Of a stretch of DNA of 64,000 nucleotides, positions 57,941 to 64,000 are shown piece by piece. The translations under genes and the position numbers were made by a program. The notes under the pieces were generated by a model. It was not told the DNA's origin. It saw nothing but the letters and a program-made list of their open reading frames with translations, and did not search any database. Origin of the DNA: Fervidobacterium nodosum Rt17-B1 (lineage in GTDB: Bacteria; Thermotogota; Thermotogae; Thermotogales; Fervidobacteriaceae); contig NC_009718.1 of the NCBI RefSeq assembly GCF_000017545.1, positions 806,001 to 870,000 of the forward strand, in the 5' to 3' direction. Each line of letters opens with the position of its first letter. Within the stretch, counting starts at the first letter, position 1.

Positions 57941-57990
57941 CATTTTGAAAATTTCTAAATTTCTGAATATTTTATTTTAACACTTTGGTC

Positions 57991-58078
57991 GGAGGCGTGT
58001 CCGAATGGCTAAGGAGCCGGTCTCGAAAATCGGTGGGCTTCACAGCCCTTGTGGGTTCGAGTCCCACCGCCTCCGCCA
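57991..58078 (+). tRNA. tRNA-Ser (CGA)
   Basis: 88 nt with long variable arm. The acceptor GGAGGCG pairs with CGCCTCC, anticodon arm CCGGT-CTCGAAA-ATCGG gives CGA, and the T-arm contains GGGTTCGAGTCCC. CCA is encoded (58076-58078). Confidence 0.95.
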
Positions 58079-58096
58079 ATTTTAGTTTTTTGTTAC

Positions 58097-58744
58097 TCAC
58101 TTTTCCTTGCTTTCCTCATACATCAAACTCCAAAGCTTTTCAAACTTTATACCATACTCTTCAAATTTTGAGATCTCGTCTTGAAAGATTGAATTAATAA
58201 GTGAAAAAGCATATTCAGTATCAAATATAGCTAAAACATAATATGATAAGACTTCTTTTTTATCTTCTTTCCAAATTCTATAGATAATCGCAAGAGAATT
58301 ATCTTCAGGTATAAATTGATAGAGTCGAGAGAAGATATCGTCAATGATTTTTAATAATTCTTCCCGCTTAGTTTTATCTTCCATGTTAATTGATTGCTTA
58401 ATTTTTTCTTTTCTTTCATCAAGTTTTTTTATTATTTCTTGATATGCTATTTGAATAGCACTATCTTTTAATGCATCTTCGTTAAATGATGGACCTGAGT
58501 ATTCACCCAGCCCATAAGTTATGCCTTTTTTGGATAATTCCCTAAGCTTTTCTGAAAAACCTATGTTTTCATAAACCAAAATGGCTTTTTCATTTTTCTT
58601 GGTTATATCTGGAAGATATTCGATTTTTTCAGATATAGTACTTGGTTTAACATTCTCTTGCACGTTCAAAACCACTTGACCAGTAAACAGTAAAATCGCT
58701 ATTGTTAAAAAAATACTCCAAAATACAATTTCCTTAATTTCCAC
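58097..58744 (-). CDS. Membrane-anchored protein of unknown function (LPP20-like region)
   Basis: 215 aa. N-terminal membrane segment (about residues 7-27, 'VFWSIFLTIAILLFTGQVVL'), no lipobox. The middle 'ITYGLGEYSGPSFNEDALKD' and following helix 'SAIQIAYQEIIKKLDE', then 'VLSYYVLAIFDTEYAFSLIN', resemble the LPP20-type envelope protein domain. The rest is charged and helical. Function unknown. Last gene of the packed chain that begins with gyrA, 37 bases after the radical SAM gene, and convergent with tRNA-Ser. Confidence 0.7.
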   Translation of the reverse strand: MEIKEIVFWSIFLTIAILLFTGQVVLNVQENVKPSTISEKIEYLPDITKKNEKAILVYENIGFSEKLRELSKKGITYGLGEYSGPSFNEDALKDSAIQIAYQEIIKKLDERKEKIKQSINMEDKTKREELLKIIDDIFSRLYQFIPEDNSLAIIYRIWKEDKKEVLSYYVLAIFDTEYAFSLINSIFQDEISKFEEYGIKFEKLWSLMYEESKEK

Positions 58745-58781
58745 ATTATCACCTCTGTTTCTAACCCAACGTTTAGTTAGT

Positions 58782-59735
58782 TCATTTACTGGTTAGGTAT
58801 CTTTCAATCGCAACTTTATAATCAATTCCATCGAAAGTTATTCTATCTTCATCAACAATTTTTCTATATACACTCAAAAATTTATTTCCATGTGAATTGA
58901 ACCAAGCTTCATACTTTTTATTGTATTCTACAGATTTAACATCAAGTTTTTCTATTATTTTTCTAACTATTCTTGATCTTACCATATCACCAAAAGACGG
59001 GTGGTATGGTCCAGCAACAATAAATTTTTTTTGACTTTCAGGTATGTGATAACCTATTCTGACAACTTGACCACCATTTGCTTCAACCAACATAACCATC
59101 TCGCTTACAATATCAACAGCATCTTCTAAACTTATCGGCTCGTATTCCCCAGATAAGAACATTCGCTCAAGTTCGGTATTTTTAAAAACTATCGTTGGAT
59201 GAATTCTAAAAATTTTTACACCTATATTCAATAAATTTTTAATAGTATCCAAGTCTTTCTCTTTGTTGTCTTGTGGCAAACCAACCATTAAATGGGCTAT
59301 CAATAAAAATTGGTTATTGATTAACTTTACTGCATTTATAGCATCTTCTGAATTATAACCACGTTTCGAAACGTTTAGCACTTCGTCATCAAGACTTTCA
59401 ATTCCTAATTCAATCACTTTCACATTCATTTGTTTCAACAGTCCAATAATCTCATCGTTTACACAATCCGGCCTTGTAGAAATTCTTTTTGGTATGTCAG
59501 GCTTTATAGAAAGAAGTTTTATGATCGTTTCTTTTGGTAATCCGGTAAAAGTCCCACCGTAGAAAGCTATCTCATCAATTGTTTCATCTATGTTTATATT
59601 CTCAACAAATTTCAAATTTGGAGTTTTTTCACCAGTCATAATATACTGATTACAGAACACACAACGTGTTCTGCAACCAGCGTTCGGTAAAAAAATGGGG
59701 TAAATTTTTATCTTATTTTTTTTCAAAAGACTCAC
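58782..59735 (-). CDS. Radical SAM protein (YhcC/Elp3-related)
   Basis: 317 aa. The iron-sulfur motif CRTRCVFC (CX3CX2C) at about residues 21-28 is that of radical SAM enzymes. 'IAFYGGTFTGLPKETIIKLL' and 'ISTRPDCVNDEIIGLLK', then 'VIELGIESLDDEVLNVSKRG' and 'LMVGLPQDN', place it in the Elp3/HemN-like branch. The substrate is unknown. GTG start overlaps the yqeY stop (GTGA), with AAGGAGATG upstream, so translation is coupled. Confidence 0.88.
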   Translation of the reverse strand: MSLLKKNKIKIYPIFLPNAGCRTRCVFCNQYIMTGEKTPNLKFVENINIDETIDEIAFYGGTFTGLPKETIIKLLSIKPDIPKRISTRPDCVNDEIIGLLKQMNVKVIELGIESLDDEVLNVSKRGYNSEDAINAVKLINNQFLLIAHLMVGLPQDNKEKDLDTIKNLLNIGVKIFRIHPTIVFKNTELERMFLSGEYEPISLEDAVDIVSEMVMLVEANGGQVVRIGYHIPESQKKFIVAGPYHPSFGDMVRSRIVRKIIEKLDVKSVEYNKKYEAWFNSHGNKFLSVYRKIVDEDRITFDGIDYKVAIERYLTSK

Positions 59736-60175
59736 GAAAGCATCTCCTTGACAACCTCATTAACAATTTTCCCATCTGCGGAACCTTTTAATCTTGTCAT
59801 TGCTTCTTTCATTACTTTCCCAAAGTCATTTTTTGTCGCTCCAAGTTCTTGAACTATTTGTTTCACTATTTCCTGAATTTCTTCTTTCGAAAGCATCTTT
59901 GGGGCATATTCTTGAAGCACGCTTAATTCTTCTTGCTCAGCATTGGCAAGATCTTCTCTTCCAGCTTGCCTGTATGCTTCTATAGATTCTTGCCTTTTTT
60001 TGATTTCTTTAAGTATAATCTTTTGGATGTCTTCGTCTGTAGCTTCTCTCTTCTCCCCTTCAACCTCAAAGTAACCTATAGCAGTTTTTATCGATCTTAA
60101 GACTCTTAATCGAAGTTCATCTTTATTTTTCATAGCTTCTTTCATATCACTTAGAATTTTTTCTTTTAAGGACAT
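59732..60175 (-). CDS. GatB/YqeY-domain protein
   Basis: 147 aa, all helical. 'LKEKILSDMKEAMKNKDELR' (N-terminus), 'LRVLRSIKTAIGYFE', 'IKKRQESIEAYRQAGREDLA' and the C-terminal 'DFGKVMKEAMTRLKGSADGK' are the conserved stretches of YqeY, related to the tail of GatB amidotransferase. Its exact role is unsettled, possibly tRNA-related. ATG with AGGAGG upstream; overlaps the radical SAM gene by 4 bases. Confidence 0.92.
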   Translation of the reverse strand: MSLKEKILSDMKEAMKNKDELRLRVLRSIKTAIGYFEVEGEKREATDEDIQKIILKEIKKRQESIEAYRQAGREDLANAEQEELSVLQEYAPKMLSKEEIQEIVKQIVQELGATKNDFGKVMKEAMTRLKGSADGKIVNEVVKEMLS

Positions 60176-60212
60176 AGTGAAACCTCCTGTCTTTGTTCTT
60201 ATTTCTTAATTC

Positions 60213-61169
60213 TTATTTCAATCCCTCAAGAAAATTTTTCACCGCGGAAAGGTTCGATAATCTATTGTAACCACCTTCGTGTACTATTATCCCATTACCA
60301 ATCTTTTCAATTAATTTAGATATTCTTAATCCTATTTCTTTATAGTCCTTATCAACAAGAGAAAAATGTCCAACAGGATCATTGATGTGCGTGTCCGTTC
60401 CTAACGAAAGTATAAAGAAGTCTGGCTTATAGTCAAGAATTTTATTATATGCCAAATCCAAAGCTTTTTTATATACTTCAAAAGTTGTTCCTCCAGGAAG
60501 TGGAATATTCAAGTTTGTACCTTCAGCATTTCCAATACCTATTTCGTTTTCATAACCGCTGTACCATGGATAAAATTGTCTCGGATCACCGTGAATTGAA
60601 ACATACAAGACGTTTGGATCGTCGTAAAAAATATCTTGAGTCCCATTTCCATGATGAAAATCTAAATCTAAAATCGCGACACGCATACCTTTTTCTTCAA
60701 GATATTTTGCAGCGATAGCCACGTTATTGAAGTAACAATAACCACCACCATACTTTTTCATAGCATGATGACCTGGAGGTCTTGTAAGAGCATATACAAT
60801 CACTTTATTCGATAAAGAATATTCTAATGCGCTTAAAACTGTCTCAACCGCCCCAAAAGCCGCTTTGTAGGTTTCTTTATTAATAGGTGTACCTGTGTCA
60901 AATATCTTATCAACAAAAAATACTTCTGGAATATATTCTTGGGTTACCTCTGAAGACTTTCGTTTAATATATTCAATGTAATCTTCCTCATGAGCAAGGT
61001 AAAGAACACTTTCCGAAAATCCCAACGGTTGAACTTCCGGATAATTTTTTTTCAAAAATTCATACACAAGTTTCAATCTTGAAGGCCTTTCTGGATTTCT
61101 TATAAATTTTCCGTTGTCTATCTCTTTTTTTGGTACGAAAGCATCATTCAACTGTGCACAGAAAAACAT
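60213..61169 (-). CDS. Histone-deacetylase-superfamily amidohydrolase (acetylpolyamine/AcuC-like)
   Basis: 318 aa from ATG 61169; an in-frame TTG at 61190 is less likely. The zinc-hydrolase motifs are 'TRPPGHHAMKKYGGGYCYFN' and 'VAILDLDFHHGNGTQDIFYD', followed by 'VLYVSIHGDPRQFYPWYSG', 'FFILSLGTDTHINDPVGHF' and 'VHEGGY'. Family members remove acetyl groups from polyamines, lysine or small amides; the substrate here is open. It starts one base past the rpiB stop. The window also holds a sirtuin, so both deacetylase types exist in this organism. Confidence 0.9.
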   Translation of the reverse strand: MFFCAQLNDAFVPKKEIDNGKFIRNPERPSRLKLVYEFLKKNYPEVQPLGFSESVLYLAHEEDYIEYIKRKSSEVTQEYIPEVFFVDKIFDTGTPINKETYKAAFGAVETVLSALEYSLSNKVIVYALTRPPGHHAMKKYGGGYCYFNNVAIAAKYLEEKGMRVAILDLDFHHGNGTQDIFYDDPNVLYVSIHGDPRQFYPWYSGYENEIGIGNAEGTNLNIPLPGGTTFEVYKKALDLAYNKILDYKPDFFILSLGTDTHINDPVGHFSLVDKDYKEIGLRISKLIEKIGNGIIVHEGGYNRLSNLSAVKNFLEGLK

Positions 61170-61170
61170 A

Positions 61171-61608
61171 TCACTCTTCAAGTTCTTCAATCTTTTTTAC
61201 CCTTCTTTCATGTCTTCCGCCTTCAAATGAAGAGTCTAAAAAGGCATCAACTGTCCACTTTGCTAGCTCTATACCCATCAAACGACCTGGCAAAACTAAA
61301 ACATTCGCATCGTTGTGTTTTCGAGCATAAGTCGCCATATCTGGGAATAGACACAGAGCTGCTCTTATTCCTTTTATTTTGTTTGCAGCAATAGACATTC
61401 CAATGCCTGTACCACACATCAATATTCCAAAGTGACATTCTTTGCTTTTCACTTTTTCGGCAACTTTCTTAGCGTAATCAGGATAATCAACACTTTCTAT
61501 TGAATATGTACCACAGTCTATAACTTCTATTCCTTTGTTTCTAAGGTACTCTTTAACCTTTTCTTTGAGTTCAAAAGCCGCATGGTCACTTCCTATTGCT
61601 ACCTTCAT
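61171..61608 (-). CDS. rpiB: Ribose-5-phosphate isomerase B
   Basis: 145 aa. The N-terminus MKVAIGSDHAAFELKEKV contains the catalytic Asp-His, and 'GILMCGTGIGMSIAANKIKG' carries the catalytic Cys and Gly-rich phosphate site; 'NVLVLPGRLMG' is also typical. It interconverts ribose-5-phosphate and ribulose-5-phosphate. It is in the packed minus-strand chain between a STAS protein and the amidohydrolase. ATG 61608 is preferred to the adjacent TTG. Confidence 0.95.
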   Translation of the reverse strand: MKVAIGSDHAAFELKEKVKEYLRNKGIEVIDCGTYSIESVDYPDYAKKVAEKVKSKECHFGILMCGTGIGMSIAANKIKGIRAALCLFPDMATYARKHNDANVLVLPGRLMGIELAKWTVDAFLDSSFEGGRHERRVKKIEELEE

Positions 61609-61623
61609 CAATCAATCACCAAC

Positions 61624-61959
61624 TTATTTTAAACTATTTACCGCTTCCATAACGGAATTATAATTTTTAATAACCTTATCAAGTGCAGTCATAGAAAGCA
61701 ATTTTTTTACATTTTCATTCGCGCAAGCAAACGCAATAGCCCCACCAGAAGATAAAGCCGTTTTGTGGAGACTGACAAATGTACCAAGTCCAAAACTATC
61801 AACTGAAGGAACATTTGTTAAGTCAAAAACAATCTTTGCTTTTCCTTTCTTTATTAAATTATCAACAACCCAGTTGCGAATAGCAACAGCATTCTGCATT
61901 GAAACATCGCTATTGAGAGATACTACAACAACACCAAATTGCTCAGTAAATGCGTACAT
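61624..61959 (-). CDS. STAS-domain anti-sigma-factor antagonist (second copy)
   Basis: 111 aa, a single STAS domain. The phosphorylatable Ser region is 'NVPSVDSFGLGTFVSLHK'. The family (SpoIIAA/RsbV) frees a sigma factor by binding its anti-sigma partner when unphosphorylated. No kinase or sigma factor is next to it. Preceded by a paralogue 33 bases upstream; GGGAGGT site before the ATG. Confidence 0.92.
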   Translation of the reverse strand: MYAFTEQFGVVVVSLNSDVSMQNAVAIRNWVVDNLIKKGKAKIVFDLTNVPSVDSFGLGTFVSLHKTALSSGGAIAFACANENVKKLLSMTALDKVIKNYNSVMEAVNSLK

Positions 61960-61992
61960 AAAACATACCTCCCATTTTTAATGTAAGAGTTT

Positions 61993-62331
61993 CTATTTAT
62001 TTAGAAATTCAATTGCCTCTTTTTCGCTGTCAAAGATATTGAATATTCTGTCAAGCGAAGTCATTTTTAAAAGGTTTCTTATATTCGAATCAAAGTTAAT
62101 TAAAACCAAAGCGCCTGCATTCATAAGTGTTTGCTTATGAATTGCAACGATTATTCCAAGACCTGTACTATCTATGTATCTGGTTTTAGAAAAGTCAAGG
62201 ATAACTTTTTTATACCCTTTTTCAATAGATTCCTCGTAAACAGTTTTTTTAATCTCTTGTGAGTTCACTAAGTCAATTTCTTCAGGCATTTCAAATTTAA
62301 TTATGTCGTTTTCTAATAATGATTTTTTCAT
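61993..62331 (-). CDS. STAS-domain anti-sigma-factor antagonist (first copy)
   Basis: 112 aa, single STAS domain, with the conserved 'KTRYIDSTGLGIIVAIHKQT' containing the Ser that is phosphorylated in SpoIIAA-type proteins. It differs from the adjacent copy in most positions, so the duplication is old or the two have different partners. It follows lexA by 23 bases. GGAGGG site before the ATG. Confidence 0.92.
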   Translation of the reverse strand: MKKSLLENDIIKFEMPEEIDLVNSQEIKKTVYEESIEKGYKKVILDFSKTRYIDSTGLGIIVAIHKQTLMNAGALVLINFDSNIRNLLKMTSLDRIFNIFDSEKEAIEFLNK

Positions 62332-62354
62332 AATCTGCCCTCCATAATTTTAAT

Positions 62355-62951
62355 CTATCTAAAAATTCTTATAAGTCCTACCATTTTTCCGATGATTCTT
62401 ACTTTCTTTGGCTCACATACAATAGGTTGGTATGCATCGTTTTCTGGAATCAGTTCTATATGATCATCTTTTAATACCAATCTTTTAAGTGTTATTTTAT
62501 CTTCTACAACAGCTGCGACTATGGAATTATTTTCCGCACTATACTGTCTTTTTATTACCACATAATCACCATCTAAAATGTGAGCATTTATCATACTATC
62601 ACCTTGTACTTTTAAAGCAAAATACTCACCATAACCTTTAAGCATAGCCAATGGCACTTCTATTTCTTCATCAATTTGTTCAAACATTTCGATAGCTTGC
62701 CCAGCTGCTATTTTCCCCTTCACGGGAACAACTATACTTTCCTTCCTATCCAAAAGTGAAATAGTCCTTGGACCTTTACCGCGTTTTATGTAACCTTTTT
62801 TTTCAAGCGCGATAAGATGTAACTGCGCACCGCGTGGTGTCATTTTAAAATGACGAGATATATCACGTATTGATGGAGCATACCCCTTCATTATCATATA
62901 GTCTTTTATAAAATCATATATGAGTTTCTGCCTTTCAGTTAATTCCCTCAT
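62355..62951 (-). CDS. lexA: LexA repressor
   Basis: 198 aa. The N-terminal winged helix contains 'GYAPSIRDISRHFKMTPRGA'. The C-terminal latent protease has the Ala-Gly cleavage site in 'KIAAGQAIE', the nucleophile Ser in 'KVQGDSMINAHILDGD' and the Lys in 'DKITLKRLVL'. It controls the SOS response and is inactivated by RecA-stimulated self-cleavage. ATGA overlap with the archease gene makes it part of the gyrA chain; no own promoter or operator is evident. Confidence 0.96.
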   Translation of the reverse strand: MRELTERQKLIYDFIKDYMIMKGYAPSIRDISRHFKMTPRGAQLHLIALEKKGYIKRGKGPRTISLLDRKESIVVPVKGKIAAGQAIEMFEQIDEEIEVPLAMLKGYGEYFALKVQGDSMINAHILDGDYVVIKRQYSAENNSIVAAVVEDKITLKRLVLKDDHIELIPENDAYQPIVCEPKKVRIIGKMVGLIRIFR

Positions 62952-63361
62952 ACATCAAACACCATCCTAACGTATAATTTACCTTCATGGTATTTCATAC
63001 TGAGATTATGATAAGTTAAAGCCTTTATGGCAAGATTTATTCTTCTTTCACAAAAATAAACACAACCTTGCTCAGTTTTGAATGGATAAAATCCACTATC
63101 AATAAGAGATATTATCTCATTCACGGTATCAAATAACCAATCTAAAAATTCGTTGTTAGTGTTTACATTAGTTACGTCTATATTATAACATTTTTTAGTA
63201 AAATTTTTCAAACATTCTATTAATAATATATTTTTATTTTCAGAATATTTTTCCGAGCTGTTTTCAAGAAGTATCTTTACAATATCACTTAAAAGCTCGT
63301 CAACATTTTCTGCCACAATTTCGTAAAATAAATCCGCCTTGTGGTCTATTTCTCTGTACAA
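62948..63361 (-). CDS. Archease-like protein
   Basis: 137 aa from TTG 63361 (GAGG 6 bases upstream). The open frame extends to 63379, overlapping gyrA more, which is less likely. 'YREIDHKADLFYEIVAEN' at the start, 'FLDWLFDTVNEIISLID' in the middle and 'IKALTYHNLSMKYHEGKLYV' near the end are the archease pattern with its acidic/His metal site. Archease helps the RNA ligase RtcB in other organisms; no rtcB is in this window. It overlaps lexA at its stop. Confidence 0.85.
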   Translation of the reverse strand: MYREIDHKADLFYEIVAENVDELLSDIVKILLENSSEKYSENKNILLIECLKNFTKKCYNIDVTNVNTNNEFLDWLFDTVNEIISLIDSGFYPFKTEQGCVYFCERRINLAIKALTYHNLSMKYHEGKLYVRMVFDV

Positions 63362-63362
63362 A

Positions 63363-64000
63363 TTATTCCTCACCACCAATTACGGCGAAATCTGCAACAA
63401 TATCACCATCAGCTAAATTCATAACCTTTACTCCCTGCGCAGTTCTACTCCTGGTTGGTATATCGGATACCTTGAACTTTATACTTGCACCATCTTTTGT
63501 GAATAGCACAATTTCTTCATCGCCATTTACATAAGCTACTCCTACTATTGGACCTGTTTTTTCTATCTCACCTATGTTTTTAATTCCAAGACCGTCTCTT
63601 GATTGTTTTCTGTAATCACTAACTTCTGTAAGTTTTCCGTACCCGTTTTCTGTAATCGTTAAAATATAACCATTATCATTTTCAAGCACAGTTGATGATA
63701 TAACTTCATCACCTTCACGTAATCTTATACCCCTCACACCTGCAGCATTTCTTCCCATAGTTCTGACTTCTTCTATTCCAAATCTTATACTCATACCAAG
63801 CTTCGTTGAAATAAGCACAGTGTTACTTTCGGAATTTATTCTTAAAACAGAGACAAGTTCGTCACCGTCTTTAAATGTAATTGCTCTGATACCTTTCGAT
63901 GTTATGTTTTTAAAATCCTCAAGACTTGTACGTTTAACAACACCTTTTTTGGTTACAAAGAATAGTTCTCCAACGTAATCGGTTATATCGACCATAGCTA
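63363..64000 (-). CDS. gyrA: DNA gyrase subunit A, C-terminal part (runs off window)
   Basis: About 212 residues of the C-terminal beta-propeller: repeated blades with 'LFFVTKKGVVKRTSLEDF', 'VLISTKLGMSIRFGIEEVR', 'MGRNAAGVRGIRLREGDEV', 'YILTITENGYGKLTEVSDY' and 'LFTKDGASIKFKVSDIP', spaced as in GyrA. This domain wraps DNA for supercoiling. The frame is open to the window edge. ParC cannot be excluded strictly, but the blade pattern and lack of other topoisomerase hints favour GyrA. Its end abuts archease. Confidence 0.92.
   Translation of the reverse strand, partial: AMVDITDYVGELFFVTKKGVVKRTSLEDFKNITSKGIRAITFKDGDELVSVLRINSESNTVLISTKLGMSIRFGIEEVRTMGRNAAGVRGIRLREGDEVISSTVLENDNGYILTITENGYGKLTEVSDYRKQSRDGLGIKNIGEIEKTGPIVGVAYVNGDEEIVLFTKDGASIKFKVSDIPTRSRTAQGVKVMNLADGDIVADFAVIGGEE

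Overview
The window is chromosomal DNA of a thermophilic member of the Thermotogae, most likely the Fervidobacterium/Thermosipho group. The protein genes are AT-rich, while the rRNA and tRNA genes are GC-rich. There is an SD-type translation system with frequent TTG and GTG starts. The gene set is typical of Thermotogales: TrmFO, a MalG with a giant insertion, a split MetH, FliH-FliI standing apart from other flagellar genes, a cyclic-2,3-DPG synthetase homologue and an archease. The genus is inferred from gene content only.

Left part (1-8950): a 5'-end fragment of a MATE exporter and trmFO run leftward. They are followed by a complete rRNA operon, also on the minus strand: three tandem promoters, 16S, tRNA-Ile(GAT), tRNA-Ala(TGC), 23S, 5S, terminator. 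The 23S gene is split by a complete insertion sequence (4538-5596) with matched inverted ends and an 8-bp (possibly 9-bp) target duplication. This is the most striking feature of the window.

8950-14600: an MsrB-MsrA fusion, a sirtuin, and an SbcC/Rad50-SbcD/Mre11 pair. 14600-15260 is an intergenic stretch with a consensus promoter, a strong hairpin and the decayed end of a beta-propeller-like repeat gene. 15262-24800 carries a coupled pair of predicted outer-membrane proteins, a thermonuclease, an alkaline phosphatase, a secreted protein with an acidic tract, and a chemoreceptor-like gene broken by two frameshifts.

24950-38200: FliI (no canonical start codon in its frame) and FliH, then an fba-ackA unit, a ClC Cl-/H+ antiporter, ThiI, a secreted PEBP-family protein, and a plus-strand run of a short-chain dehydrogenase, an RND exporter and NadE. 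A small cysteine-cluster protein follows.

38250-42620: stand-alone MetH reactivation domain, CDF metal exporter with its ArsR/SmtB repressor and a palindromic operator region, and MetH without its reactivation domain. 42617-54019 is a long minus-strand chain: malE, malF, malG, a phosphodiesterase-family protein, gltX, an alanyl-tRNA editing protein, a secreted DUF3352-like protein and two membrane-anchored J-like proteins. A hairpin between malE and malF probably favours binding-protein expression.

54300-64000: cDPG synthetase homologue, a two-component system, tRNA-Ser(CGA), and a tightly packed minus-strand chain read in the order gyrA (C-terminal part) - archease - lexA - two STAS proteins - rpiB - HDAC-like amidohydrolase - yqeY - radical SAM - membrane protein. 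No CRISPR array, prophage or replication origin was seen.
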